This document shows, one piece after another, positions 17,293 to 27,021 of a stretch of DNA of 64,000 nucleotides. The notes below the pieces were generated by a model. The model saw only the letters and a program-made list of their open reading frames with translations. It was not told the origin of the DNA and did no database searches. A program made the position numbers and the translations under genes. Location: the NCBI RefSeq assembly GCF_002205635.1, contig NZ_NISJ01000005.1, forward strand, positions 124,001-188,000, read 5' to 3'. The first letter of the stretch is position 1. Every line of letters starts with the position of its first letter. This DNA comes from Sphingopyxis witflariensis (GTDB lineage: Bacteria; Pseudomonadota; Alphaproteobacteria; Sphingomonadales; Sphingomonadaceae).

Positions 17293-17664
17293 GTGACCGA
17301 CATATTGTGGCTGGAAGTGGACGGGCTGACCGTCCAGGTGCTGACCGGCATTTACTCCGAAGAAACCCATTTGCCGCAGCCGCTGCGTATCTCGGTGCGC
17401 GCGAAGCTGGCGATGGCCGATCATTATGATCCGACCACGCCGCTCAGCGCGTCGAAAAATTATATGCACCTGAAATTCGCGGCGACCGACGGTATTCCGA
17501 AGGACGTGCATTTCGTGCTGATCGAAAGCGTCGCCGACCATATCATCGACACGCTGTTTCTGCAGGACGACAAGGTCGAAGAGGTCGAGGTGAAGATCGT
17601 CAAGCTGGCGATCGCCGAGGAAGGCGAACAGATCGGCATCACGATGCGGCGCGCACGAAAATGA
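17293..17664 (+). CDS. folB: Dihydroneopterin aldolase/epimerase family (FolB or FolX)
   Basis: GTG start at 17293, 123 residues. The N-terminal strand and GIYSEETHLPQPLRISV carry the conserved Glu of the family; FVLIESVADHIIDTLF matches the helix that carries the second Glu; VKIVKLAIAEE has the active-site Lys. Aldolase (FolB) makes 6-hydroxymethyl-dihydropterin for folate; the paralogue FolX epimerises the triphosphate towards monapterin. I cannot separate them by eye. Its TGA overlaps the ATG of the FolM-like reductase as ATGA. Confidence 0.85.
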   Translation: MTDILWLEVDGLTVQVLTGIYSEETHLPQPLRISVRAKLAMADHYDPTTPLSASKNYMHLKFAATDGIPKDVHFVLIESVADHIIDTLFLQDDKVEEVEVKIVKLAIAEEGEQIGITMRRARK

Positions 17665-18425
17665 CGCAAAAGCTGGCGCTGGTCACGGGCGGCCTGCACC
17701 GCGTCGGCGCCGCGATTGCGGCGCGGCTCGCGCACGAAGGCTATGCGCTGGCGCTGCACAAACGAACCGCGGCAGAGGCCGATCCGATACTCGCCGAAGC
17801 GCTCGCAGCGACGGGCGCGCAGAGCCATCGCTTCGCGGCCGACCTGTCCGATCCCGCGCAGGTCGATGCACTGATCCCCGCGGTGGTCGACAAATTCGGC
17901 CGCGCGCCCGACTTGCTCGTCAACAATGCGGCGCTGTTCGGTGAAGGAGAGTGGACCGACCTGTCAGCGGACGCGCTCGCGGCGATGATGCAGGTCAATC
18001 ATCATGCGCCGGTGATGCTTGCCAAGGCACTGGTCGCGGCGAGCAGCGCGACGAGCCGCCCCGCAATCGTCAATATCGTCGACCAGCGCGTCGCGCAGCC
18101 GGTGCCCGACCAGATCGCCTACAGCCTGTCGAAATCGGCACTGTGGCAGGCGACGCGGACGCTGGCGGTGGCGTTCGGCGACAAGGCCCGCGTCAATGCG
18201 GTTGCCCCCGGGCTGACCATCGCGACCGATGACTATAGCGCAGCGCAGGTCGAACGGCTGGCGGCGCGGATGCCGCTCGGCGCGCTGCCGACCCCGGCAC
18301 AGATTGCCGACGCCGTCGTCTATCTTGCCCGCGCCGAGGCGGTGACGGGGCAGACGATCTTCGTCGACGGCGGCGCGCATCTCGCGCCGATGGCACGCGA
18401 TTTTGTGGCGCTGGATCGGGATTAA
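17661..18425 (+). CDS. Short-chain reductase of the PTR1/FolM (pteridine reductase) type
   Basis: The 254-residue SDR has the NADPH motif TGGLHRVG, the NNA motif, and YSLSK (Tyr and Lys). The usual catalytic Ser 13 residues before the Tyr is an Asp here (NIVDQRV...AYSLSK). Asp-13-Tyr-4-Lys is the arrangement of trypanosome PTR1 (D181-Y194-K198) and of FolM, which reduce dihydropterins. The overlap with folB strengthens the pteridine reading. The likely product is a tetrahydropterin (such as tetrahydromonapterin), the cofactor that PhhA (43787-44656) requires. That link is inference. Confidence 0.8.
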   Translation: MTQKLALVTGGLHRVGAAIAARLAHEGYALALHKRTAAEADPILAEALAATGAQSHRFAADLSDPAQVDALIPAVVDKFGRAPDLLVNNAALFGEGEWTDLSADALAAMMQVNHHAPVMLAKALVAASSATSRPAIVNIVDQRVAQPVPDQIAYSLSKSALWQATRTLAVAFGDKARVNAVAPGLTIATDDYSAAQVERLAARMPLGALPTPAQIADAVVYLARAEAVTGQTIFVDGGAHLAPMARDFVALDRD

Positions 18426-18430
18426 TCCTT

Positions 18431-18565
18431 ATCCTCCCTGTCGCGCAGCGATGGGGAGGTGGCAGTCCGAAGGGCTGACGGAGGGGCTTTGGCGCTAAGT
18501 TGCGGCCCCTCCACCACCGCCTGCGGCGGCGGTCCCCCTCCCCATGCCTGCGGCACAGGGAGGAT
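18431..18565. repeat. Intergenic palindromic repeat, family C (copy 1)
   Basis: Ends ATCCTCCCTGTCGCGCAG and its near-complement CTGCGGCACAGGGAGGAT, with inner arms GGGGAGGTGG... and CCCCTCCACC. A short version with the same ends lies at 52155-52185. It fills the gap between the converging FolM-like and dehydrogenase genes. Confidence 0.8.
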
Positions 18566-18573
18566 CATTCGCA

Positions 18574-20007
18574 TCAGTAAATATGCACCGCCTTGGTCAC
18601 CAGATAACCCTCCAGCCCCTCAGGCCCGCTTTCGCTGCCGAAACCTGATTCCTTGATCCCGCCGAACGGCGCGTCGAGGGCCGAGATGACGAAACTGTTG
18701 ATCCCGACCATCCCGCTTTCGATGCCGTCGGCGATGCGGTTGATACGGCGGCCATTTTCGGTGAAGGCGAAGGCGGCGAGGCCATAGGGGAGCCGGTTCG
18801 CCTGCTCCAATGCCTCTTCTTCGGTCCCGAACGGGCGGATCAACGCCATTGGGCCAAAGGGTTCATTGTTCATCGCATCGGCGTCGAGCGGCACGTCGGC
18901 GATCGCCGTCGGCTGGAAGAAATAACCGCCGTCGCCCGCCTCACCGCCCGCGATCACGCGCGCGCCCTTGGCCTTCGCGTCGGCGACCATCGCTTCGAGC
19001 GCGGGGACGCGCCGCGCATTGGCGAGCGGGCCCATTTGGGTGTCGGCGTCGAGGCCGTTGCCGATCTTCACCTTTGCGGTCCGCTCGGCAAAACCCTTCA
19101 CAAAGGCGTCGTAGATGCCCTGCTGAACATAGAAGCGCGTGGGCGAGATGCACACCTGCCCGGCGTTGCGGAACTTCTGCCACACGACCTTGTCGAGCGT
19201 GGCTTCAAGGTCGCAATCGTCGAAGATCAGCACCGGGGCATGGCCGCCGAGTTCCATCGTGATCCGCTTCACACCATCGGCGGCGAGCTTCATCAGATGC
19301 TTGCCGACCGCGGTCGATCCGGTGAAGCTGACCTTGCGGATTACCGGGCTCGCCAACAGATGGCGGCTGATCATGTCAGGGTCGCCATAGACGAGCTGGA
19401 CGGCATCGCCCGGCACGCCCGCATCGACGATGCAACGCATGATCGCGCTGGTGCAGCCCGGGGTTTCCTCGGGCGCCTTCGCGATCACGACGCAACCCGC
19501 GGCGAGCGCGGGGGCAATTTTCTTGACCATCAGATTGACCGGGAAATTCCACGGGCTGAAACCCGCGACCGGACCGACGGGCTGTTTGAGCACCATCGCA
19601 CGCTGCCCGGCCGGACGCTGGAGCACGCGGCCATCGATGCGTTTGCCCTGTTCGGCGAAATAGTCGAACAACCCCGCAGCCGACAACACCTCGCCGCGCG
19701 CCTCGGCGATCGGCTTGCCCTGTTCGAGGGTCAGCAGCGTCGCGATATGGTCGGCGCGTTCGCGAATCAGCCCTGCAACCTTGTGCATCAGCGCGGCGCG
19801 TTCGTCGGGGGTCTTGGCGCGCCATGCAGGCCAGCCGCGGTCCGCCGCCGCAAGCGCTTCGTCGAGGTCGGCCGCGGTCGCCACCGGCAGCTCGGCGATC
19901 GTTCCCGCGGTCGCGGGGTTGTAGACCGGCCGCCCCTCGCGCCCCTCGCCGCTCCGCCATGCTCCGGCGATGAAGAGTTGCAGGTCGGCGTCGTAGGTCG
20001 CGGTCAT
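18574..20007 (-). CDS. gabD: Succinate-semialdehyde dehydrogenase-like aldehyde dehydrogenase
   Basis: The start is ATG 20007 with GGATCC-type purine upstream (a TTG at 20022 is not needed); 477 residues. It has the ALDH motifs FSPWNFPVNLM, VSFTGSTAVGKHLM, MELGGHAPVLIFDDCD (Glu in the ELGG loop), and GQVCISPTRFYVQ (catalytic Cys). The overall pattern is GabD-like, using NAD(P)+ to oxidise succinate semialdehyde in GABA breakdown. No GABA transaminase is adjacent, so the substrate may differ. Confidence 0.88.
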   Translation of the reverse strand: MTATYDADLQLFIAGAWRSGEGREGRPVYNPATAGTIAELPVATAADLDEALAAADRGWPAWRAKTPDERAALMHKVAGLIRERADHIATLLTLEQGKPIAEARGEVLSAAGLFDYFAEQGKRIDGRVLQRPAGQRAMVLKQPVGPVAGFSPWNFPVNLMVKKIAPALAAGCVVIAKAPEETPGCTSAIMRCIVDAGVPGDAVQLVYGDPDMISRHLLASPVIRKVSFTGSTAVGKHLMKLAADGVKRITMELGGHAPVLIFDDCDLEATLDKVVWQKFRNAGQVCISPTRFYVQQGIYDAFVKGFAERTAKVKIGNGLDADTQMGPLANARRVPALEAMVADAKAKGARVIAGGEAGDGGYFFQPTAIADVPLDADAMNNEPFGPMALIRPFGTEEEALEQANRLPYGLAAFAFTENGRRINRIADGIESGMVGINSFVISALDAPFGGIKESGFGSESGPEGLEGYLVTKAVHIY

Positions 20008-20026
20008 GGAGGATCCTTTCAAGCTT

Positions 20027-20109
20027 CGTCATTGCGAGCGAAGCGAAGCAATCCAGGGCGGTTTACGCGGACTCTGGATTGCCGCGTCGCTTCGCTCCTC
20101 GCAATGACG
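20027..20109. repeat. Intergenic palindromic repeat, family A (copy 3)
   Basis: It begins CGTCATTGCGAGCGAAGCGA and ends GCTTCGCTCCTCGCAATGACG, with inner CAATCCAG/CTGGATTG. This is the most regular copy. It lies upstream of gabD and downstream of the 2OG gene on the same strand. Confidence 0.92.
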
Positions 20110-20129
20110 AAACGCGATATAGGGTCCGT

Positions 20130-20729
20130 TCAGCGATAGTTGAAGCTGATACTAATCCGTTCGCCCTTGCCGCTGTGCGGCATCACTTCGTGGCGGAGCC
20201 AGCTTTCCCACAGAAAGACACGGCCCGCGGCGGGTTCGGCATAGACGAAGGGCAGCAGGCTTTCGGGCGCATCGTCGGTGCGGCCGGGTGCCGCCATCAG
20301 CATGGCGAGCCGCGGATCCTCGAGTTTCAGCGCGCCCGATCCGGGCGGGACGGCGACATAAAAGGTTCCCGACACGATGCTGTGCGGATGGATATGCCCG
20401 CTGTGCGTGCCGCCGGGTTTCATGACATTGACCCACAGGCTGTCGAGCTTGAGCGGCTTGGCGAGGTCGAAATGGCACGCCTTGGCAAAGGCCTTCGCTT
20501 CCTTGTCGAGCAGGCGCTTCAGATCGTAAAACGCCGGGTCGCGTTCGGGCAGGTCGCCGAGACTGGCGTAGCTCGTATAGCCTTTATAGCCATGCTCGCG
20601 GCTCCAGCGGCGCCCCGCGCCATCCTCTTCGGCGAACAGGTGGCAACTTGCCTCCAGTTCCTCAAGCAAGTCGGGCGAGCCAATATCGGCTTCGTAGAAA
20701 TTTGTGGCGAAGAGCGTGCGAACGGGCAT
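20130..20729 (-). CDS. Putative 2OG-Fe(II) oxygenase (TIGR02466-like)
   Basis: The start is set at ATG 20729 (MPVRTLFATNF), giving 199 residues; the longer frame runs into repeat B1. It carries NVMKPGGTHSGHIHPHSIVSGTFYV and RVFLWESWLRHEVMPH, with the final RISISFNY, which is the pattern of small double-stranded beta-helix oxygenases of this family. The iron ligands are probably the His in HIHPHS and the His in RHEV. Its substrate is not known; some relatives sit near prolyl or protein hydroxylases. Confidence 0.83.
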   Translation of the reverse strand: MPVRTLFATNFYEADIGSPDLLEELEASCHLFAEEDGAGRRWSREHGYKGYTSYASLGDLPERDPAFYDLKRLLDKEAKAFAKACHFDLAKPLKLDSLWVNVMKPGGTHSGHIHPHSIVSGTFYVAVPPGSGALKLEDPRLAMLMAAPGRTDDAPESLLPFVYAEPAAGRVFLWESWLRHEVMPHSGKGERISISFNYR

Positions 20730-20782
20730 GATGGCCGCAAAGCACAGCAAGTGCGCAAGAGCAAGGAATAGACGCCCCCATT

Positions 20783-20857
20783 CGTCATGCCGGACTTGAT
20801 CCGGCATCCATTCCCACCGCCGCGGCCCGATGGACCCCGGACAAGTCCGGGGTGACG
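20783..20857. repeat. Intergenic palindromic repeat, family B (copy 1)
   Basis: Two hairpins in tandem: ATGCCGGACTTGATCCGGCAT and CCCCGGACAAGTCCGGGG, bounded by CGTC and GTGACG. A second copy is at 52027-52098. This one lies between the divergent 2OG and SMP-30 genes. Confidence 0.88.
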
Positions 20858-20918
20858 AAGGACAAAACGGAAAGCGAACGCCTCAGAACTCAAGACATTC
20901 AACGAAAAGGGAGAGAAA

Positions 20919-21839
20919 ATGGCCGAGTTTGAATTGATCGCCGACGGATTGCGTTTCCCTGAGGCACCGGTGGTGATGGACGACGGCAGCGTCATTCTCG
21001 TCGAGATTGAGGCGGGGCGGATCACGCGCTGCTGGCCCGGCGGAAAGAAAGAGGTGATCGCGAGCCCCGGCGGCGGCCCCAACGGCCTCGCCTTCGGTCC
21101 CGATGGCAAGCTCTACTGCTGCAACAATGGCGGCTTTCACTATGTCGAATCGAACGGCTATCTGGCACCGCATGGCATCGCGCAGGATTATTCGGGCGGG
21201 CGGATCGAACGGATCGACATCGAAACCGGCAACGTGGAAATCCTCTACAAATCCGGCGACCATGGCGTAACCTTGCGCGGCCCCAACGACATCGCCTTCG
21301 ACAGCCACGGCGGCTTCTGGTTCACCGACAATGGCAAGATCGATTATGCTGCGCGCGCCCACGATATTGTCGGCATCTTCTATGCCAAGGCCGACGGCAG
21401 CTTCATCGAGGAAGTGGTTTTCCCGTCGAACAATCCCAATGGTGTCGGCCTGTCGCCCGACGGCAGCACGCTTTATGCCGCCGAAACCTATACCTGCCGC
21501 CTGATGAAGTTCAACATCACCGCGCCCGGCAAGGTAGCGCCCGACGCCGGACCCGGCGGCCCCGGCATCCCGCTTTACCGTCCCGCGGGCTATAAATTCT
21601 TCGACAGCCTCGCGATGGAGGCATCGGGCAATATCTGCGTCGCGACGATCGGCGAATGCGGGATCAGTGTCGTGTCGCCCGCAGGCGAACTTGTTGAATT
21701 TATTGCAACCGACGATATTTTCACCACCAACATCGCCTTTGGTGGCTCCGACCGGCAAGATGCCTATATCACTCTGTCGGGCACCGGTCGGCTGGTGAAG
21801 ACGCGCTGGGCGCGGCCGGGGCTGCAACTGCAATATTGA
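20919..21839 (+). CDS. SMP-30/gluconolactonase family hydrolase
   Basis: ATG 20919 behind AGGGAGAG; 306 residues. The beta-propeller motifs are visible: LRFPEAP (metal-binding Glu), PNGLAFGPDGKLY, GPNDIAFDSHGGFWFTD, NPNGVGLSPDGSTLYAAET, and FFDSLAMEASGNI (metal-binding Asp). These calcium or zinc enzymes hydrolyse sugar lactones or related esters. The VIT gene starts 6 bases after its stop, so they are co-transcribed. Confidence 0.9.
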   Translation: MAEFELIADGLRFPEAPVVMDDGSVILVEIEAGRITRCWPGGKKEVIASPGGGPNGLAFGPDGKLYCCNNGGFHYVESNGYLAPHGIAQDYSGGRIERIDIETGNVEILYKSGDHGVTLRGPNDIAFDSHGGFWFTDNGKIDYAARAHDIVGIFYAKADGSFIEEVVFPSNNPNGVGLSPDGSTLYAAETYTCRLMKFNITAPGKVAPDAGPGGPGIPLYRPAGYKFFDSLAMEASGNICVATIGECGISVVSPAGELVEFIATDDIFTTNIAFGGSDRQDAYITLSGTGRLVKTRWARPGLQLQY

Positions 21840-21845
21840 GGGAAT

Positions 21846-22532
21846 ATGCACGAAGAAACCCACACCGTCACCCGGATCGGCTGGCTGCGCGCCGCAATCC
21901 TTGGCGCCAATGACGGGATCGTATCGACCGCGAGCCTGATCGCGGGCGTCGCGGCGGCGGGCGTAGCATCATCATCGATCGTCGTCACCGGCATCGCGGG
22001 ACTGGTCGCAGGTGCGATGTCGATGGCGGCGGGCGAATATGTGTCGGTCAGCTCGCAGGGCGACGCCGAAAAAGCCGATGTCGAGCTGGAGAAACGCCAC
22101 CTCGCAGCCGATCCCGAATTCGAGCTTGAGGAACTAACGCAGATCTATGAGCAGCGCGGGCTCGACCGCGCGCTCGCCGAGCAGGTTGCGGTGCAGCTCA
22201 CCGAACATAATGCGCTCGATACGCATCTGCGCGACGAGCTGGGCATGACCGATGCGATGGCGGCACGGCCTGTGCAGGCGGCGGCAGCGTCAGCAGTCAG
22301 CTTTGCTATGGGCGCGGCTCTGCCGCTTGCGACCGTTTTACTGTTTCCGGGGCCGTCACTGCCGTGGATCGTTTCGGCCGCATCGCTGGTCTTCCTCGCA
22401 ATGCTGGGTGCACTTGGCGCATGGGCAGGCAATGCGCCGATGCTTCGGCCAGTATTGCGGGTCACCTTCTGGGGAGCGCTGGCGATGGTGGCGACGATGG
22501 CTATCGGGTCGCTATTCGGAGGCGTCGGCTAG
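21846..22532 (+). CDS. VIT1/CCC1-type Fe/Mn transporter
   Basis: The 228-residue membrane protein has about five hydrophobic segments. The first helix RAAILGANDGIVSTASLIAGVAAAG and AGAMSMAAGEYVSVSSQ are the VIT1/CCC1 signature, followed by an acidic cytoplasmic loop rich in Glu (about residues 75-130) that binds metal, then three C-terminal helices. The family exports or stores Fe(II) or Mn(II). It is coupled to the SMP-30 gene. Confidence 0.93.
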   Translation: MHEETHTVTRIGWLRAAILGANDGIVSTASLIAGVAAAGVASSSIVVTGIAGLVAGAMSMAAGEYVSVSSQGDAEKADVELEKRHLAADPEFELEELTQIYEQRGLDRALAEQVAVQLTEHNALDTHLRDELGMTDAMAARPVQAAAASAVSFAMGAALPLATVLLFPGPSLPWIVSAASLVFLAMLGALGAWAGNAPMLRPVLRVTFWGALAMVATMAIGSLFGGVG

Positions 22533-22640
22533 CGCCGCTGTCATATATGGGGCCCTTCGACGATTGTCAGTGGCCACCGCTTCTGCAACTGTATCGACCT
22601 TCCCGCGTTCGCGGGCAAGATTCTCGAATGGGAGAGAGAG

Positions 22641-23744
22641 ATGAGCGATGCCGCCTGGGCGATCGATATCGATCGCGACGACATCACCCACGCCGTGCTG
22701 TTCGCCGAACCCGCCGCGTCGCTCGAACCGGGCCAGATCCGGGTTGCGATCGACAGCTATGCGATGAGTGCGAACAACATTACCTATGCGGTGTTCGGTA
22801 AGCCGTCGGGCCTGTTCGGCAATGATCAGGGCTATTGGGATTTCTTTTCCGGGCGCGGCGAACCGGGACGGCTGCCGGTCTGGGGCTTTGCCACCGTGAC
22901 CGAAAGCGCCGCCGACGATATTGCGGTCGGCGATCGCTTCTATGGCTATTATCCCATGGCGAGCCATGCCGTGCTGACGGTCGGCAAGCGCGGCCCCGGC
23001 GGCTTCGTCGATGTGACGCCGCGCCGCACCACCCTGCCCCCCATCTATAATAATTATCAGCGCATCGGGGCACTGCCCGACTATCGCGCCGAGCATCATG
23101 ATTATTGGCCGGTGTTCCGGCCGCTGTTCCTCACCGGCTGGCTGATCGCCGACCAGTTCGAGGATGAGGGCGACTATGGCGCCGGACAGATATTGATCGC
23201 CAGCGCGTCGAGCAAGACGGCGATCGGGCTGGGCTTCGCGCTTGCGCAGCGCACCGAACGGCCCGAGACGATCGGGCTGACCAGCGCCGCCAATGTCGAG
23301 GCCCTTGCCGCGCAGGGTATTTACGACCGCGTCATCAGCTATGACCAGATCATGACGCTGAACGCCGCGAACCCCGCCGCGCTCGTCGACATGGCGGGCA
23401 ATGGCGCGGTGACCCGGACGGTGCACAGTCATTTCGGCGACCAACTCAAGGCATCGATCATCGTCGGCAAGTCGCATTGGGATGCGCAGGCCGATGGCGA
23501 AGGGCTCCCCGGCCCCGAACGGCAGGGCTTCTTCGCCCCCGGGCGCAGCCAGAAGCGTATCGCCGACTGGGGCGGCGCGGCCTTCGGACAGAAGATCGCC
23601 GAGGCGTGGCTGGCGTTCATGAAGGTCGCACCGCGCCTCGCGACCATCGACAAGCGCAGCGGCGGGGAGGCCGCACTCGCCGCCTATCAGGAAATGCTGT
23701 CGGGTCAGGCCGACCCCAAAACGGGAATTGTCATCACGCCATGA
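22641..23744 (+). CDS. DUF2855 family protein
   Basis: ATG 22641 after GGGAGAGAGAG; 367 residues. It has a medium-chain dehydrogenase-like layout, with VAIDSYAMSANNITYAVFG and LPVWGFATVTES, and a middle motif LIASASSKTAIGLGFALAQR where a nucleotide-binding loop would lie, but the normal GxGxxG is absent. DUF2855 proteins are uncharacterised; they look like degenerate quinone reductases. Its end overlaps the HAD gene by ATGA, so the pair should act together. Confidence 0.85.
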   Translation: MSDAAWAIDIDRDDITHAVLFAEPAASLEPGQIRVAIDSYAMSANNITYAVFGKPSGLFGNDQGYWDFFSGRGEPGRLPVWGFATVTESAADDIAVGDRFYGYYPMASHAVLTVGKRGPGGFVDVTPRRTTLPPIYNNYQRIGALPDYRAEHHDYWPVFRPLFLTGWLIADQFEDEGDYGAGQILIASASSKTAIGLGFALAQRTERPETIGLTSAANVEALAAQGIYDRVISYDQIMTLNAANPAALVDMAGNGAVTRTVHSHFGDQLKASIIVGKSHWDAQADGEGLPGPERQGFFAPGRSQKRIADWGGAAFGQKIAEAWLAFMKVAPRLATIDKRSGGEAALAAYQEMLSGQADPKTGIVITP

Positions 23745-24388
23745 ATTACACCCACGTCATTTTCGACTTCGGCGGCGTCATCACCGCCTCGCCCTTCGAA
23801 GCGTTCAACCGGCTGGAGGCGGAACGCGGGTTGCCGCGCGATTTCGTCCGCCGCGTCAACGCTGCCGATCCCGATCACAATGCCTGGGCAAAGTTCGAAC
23901 GCGCCGAGATCGACGCTACGACCTTCGACACGCTCTTTGCGGAAGAGGCGCGCGCGCTGGGGCATGAGCTTGAAGGCGAAGCGGTGCTTGCGGTACTCGC
24001 CGGTGCGGTGCGCCCCGCGATGGTCGCGGCGCTCGACACGCTGAAGACCAAAGGTTTCACCGTCGGCTGCATCACCAACAATGTGCCCTCGGGCAAGGGG
24101 GCGGGGATGGCACGCAGCGAGGCGATGGCAGCTGAAGTGGCGGGCATCATGGCGCGCTTCGACCATGTCATCGAATCGAGCAAGGTCGGGGTACGCAAAC
24201 CCGATCCCGCCATCTACCAGATGATGTGCGATGCGCTCGGCGTCGAACCCGCAAACTGCATCTATCTCGACGACCTGGGTATCAACTGCAAACCCGCCGC
24301 GGGGCTTGGCATGCATGCGATCAAGGTAGTGAGCGGCGAACAGGCGCTCGCCGATCTGTCCGCCGCGCTGGAGATGCCGCTGGTTTAG
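23741..24388 (+). CDS. HAD-IA family hydrolase (ACAD10/epoxide-hydrolase-N-like)
   Basis: The start is ATG 23741 overlapping the DUF2855 TGA, giving 215 residues. Motif I is IFDFGGVI (nucleophilic Asp; the second acidic position is Gly, as in the soluble epoxide-hydrolase N-domain group), motif II is CITNN, motif III includes the Lys of SSKVGVRKPDPAIY, and motif IV is IYLDDLGIN. The substrate is probably a small phosphate ester. The tight overlap with DUF2855 is the best functional hint. Confidence 0.88.
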   Translation: MNYTHVIFDFGGVITASPFEAFNRLEAERGLPRDFVRRVNAADPDHNAWAKFERAEIDATTFDTLFAEEARALGHELEGEAVLAVLAGAVRPAMVAALDTLKTKGFTVGCITNNVPSGKGAGMARSEAMAAEVAGIMARFDHVIESSKVGVRKPDPAIYQMMCDALGVEPANCIYLDDLGINCKPAAGLGMHAIKVVSGEQALADLSAALEMPLV

Positions 24389-24415
24389 GCTTTGGGCGGC
24401 ACCGGCCCGCTCGGA

Positions 24416-25231
24416 CTAATGCGCCAGCAACAGCGGAAATCCGCTATTTTTCAGCATGTTTTGCGTCGTGCCGCCAAATAATGTCTCGCGCAGTCGGCCA
24501 TGACCGAAGGCGCCCATGACGATCAGCCCGGCATCGAGCGAGCGCGCTTCCTGTTCCAGCCGTTCGGCGACCGGCGCCGCTCCGCGATCGAGGAGATCGA
24601 GCTCGGCGTGGATACCGTGGCGCGACAGATAGCGTAGCGCATCGGTGCCGGGGAAAGCCCCTTCCTCCTCTGCACCCACCGCCGCCAGCACGACCTGGCG
24701 CCCGCCGCCGAGCAGCGGCAGGGCGGCGCGCAGCGCCTGCGCCGCCTGTGGACTGCCGTTCCACGCGACCAGCGCAGGGGCATCGAAATCAAGCGAATTT
24801 GTGGTGCCGGGCAGCGCCAGCACCGGAACCGGGGTCGCCAGCGCGAGGTCGCCGGCGAGCATGGGCGGCCCCTGACGAAGATCATGTTTCGGGCCCGTAA
24901 GGCTGACGATCGTCAGGTCGGCGAGCGCCGCCGCGCCCGCCAGGCCGCCGATGATATCGCCGTCGGCCATCTCAATCGTCCACGGCACATCTTCCTTGGC
25001 CAAACGGTCGGCCAGCCGGTTTTCGAGCGCGAGATCGTCGGCCTGCGCTTTCGCCAATGCCTCGGCGGCGAAATAGGTGCCGCCAAAGGGATCGAAGCTG
25101 ACGAACTGCTGGAGCGGCGTGGCGATCATCAGCGTGACATGCCCCTCGAAGTGCCGGGCGAGGTCAAGCCCGACCTGATAGCGCCCCTCGGACGCGGCGT
25201 CATTGTCGGCGTGGACCAGAATCGAGCGCAT
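24416..25231 (-). CDS. Universal stress protein with two UspA domains
   Basis: The 271-residue protein has two tandem USP folds: the first from MRSILVHADND, the second from about residue 150 (APALVAWNGSPQAAQALRAALPLL). The second ends with MGAFGHGRLRETLFGGTT, the ATP-binding GxxGHG...G-T loop. The first domain lacks a clear version of this motif. Such proteins are induced by stress and often bind ATP. It is convergent with the HAD gene and stands alone. Confidence 0.9.
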   Translation of the reverse strand: MRSILVHADNDAASEGRYQVGLDLARHFEGHVTLMIATPLQQFVSFDPFGGTYFAAEALAKAQADDLALENRLADRLAKEDVPWTIEMADGDIIGGLAGAAALADLTIVSLTGPKHDLRQGPPMLAGDLALATPVPVLALPGTTNSLDFDAPALVAWNGSPQAAQALRAALPLLGGGRQVVLAAVGAEEEGAFPGTDALRYLSRHGIHAELDLLDRGAAPVAERLEQEARSLDAGLIVMGAFGHGRLRETLFGGTTQNMLKNSGFPLLLAH

Positions 25232-25286
25232 ATCGGCCTCCTTTGGTTGTCTGATAATAGGCTAATGCACGGAGATACGCATCAGT

Positions 25287-26225
<939 letters not shown>

Positions 26226-26232
26226 TTATGAA

Positions 26233-26254
26233 TAATCTAAAATTACTAAGATTA
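26233..26254. promoter_or_regulatory. Candidate LysR operator
   Basis: TAATCT (26233-26238) and its complement AGATTA (26249-26254) are separated by 10 AT-rich bases. It sits 8 bases upstream of the lysR ATG and 56 bases upstream of scoA, in the divergent intergenic region. This is consistent with LysR-type dyads, which often contain T-N11-A, and with autoregulation. Confidence 0.5.
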
Positions 26255-26310
26255 GAATTGATGATTTTGATGCGCCACAGTCACCCCCGACAACAGGAGG
26301 AACCCGTTTC

Positions 26311-27021
26311 ATGGCGAACAAGCGATATCCCGACGCCGCCGCCGCACTCGAAGGCATTCTCTTCGACGGCATGCAGATTTGCGCGGGGGGCTTCGGCCTT
26401 TGCGGCATCCCCGAACGGCTGATCGACGCGATCCGCGACGCCGGGACCAAAGACCTGACCATTGCGTCGAACAACGCCGGGATCGACGGCGAAGGCCTCG
26501 GCAAGCTGCTCCGCACGAAGCAGGTCAAAAAGATGATCAGTTCCTACGTCGGCGAGAATAAGGAATTCGAGCGTCAATATCTGGCGGGCGAGCTCGAGGT
26601 TGAATTTTGCCCGCAGGGTACGCTCGCCGAACGCTGCCGCGCCGGCGGCGCGGGCATTCCCGGCTTCTACACCAAGACCGGCGTCGGCACCGCAGTCGCC
26701 GAAGGCAAGGAGGTCAAGAATTTCGACGGACAGGATTATATCCTCGAACGCGGAATCTTCGCCGACCTTGCGATCATCAAGGGATGGAAGGCCGACGAGA
26801 GCGGCAATCTGATCTTCCGCAAGACCGCGCGCAACTTCAACCAGCCGATGGCGACCGCGGCGAAAATCTGCGTCGCCGAAGTCGAGGAAATCGTCCCCGT
26901 CGGCAGCCTCGATCCCGACTGCATTCATCTGCCCGGCATCTATGTGAAGCGCCTGATCCTCGGCGCACCTTACGACAAGAAAATCGAATTCCGCACCGTT
27001 CGCCAGAAGGGAGCCGCATAA
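26311..27021 (+). CDS. scoA: 3-oxoacid CoA-transferase subunit A
   Basis: The 236-residue subunit has [19 protein letters not shown] (the CoA-transferase I N-signature) and ends [14 protein letters not shown] strong AGGAGG lies 12 bases before the ATG. It would move CoA from succinyl-CoA to acetoacetate together with subunit B. Its TAA overlaps the B start by one base. Expression is probably under the divergent LysR regulator. Confidence 0.94.
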   Translation: MANKRYPDAAAALEGILFDGMQICAGGFGLCGIPERLIDAIRDAGTKDLTIASNNAGIDGEGLGKLLRTKQVKKMISSYVGENKEFERQYLAGELEVEFCPQGTLAERCRAGGAGIPGFYTKTGVGTAVAEGKEVKNFDGQDYILERGIFADLAIIKGWKADESGNLIFRKTARNFNQPMATAAKICVAEVEEIVPVGSLDPDCIHLPGIYVKRLILGAPYDKKIEFRTVRQKGAA

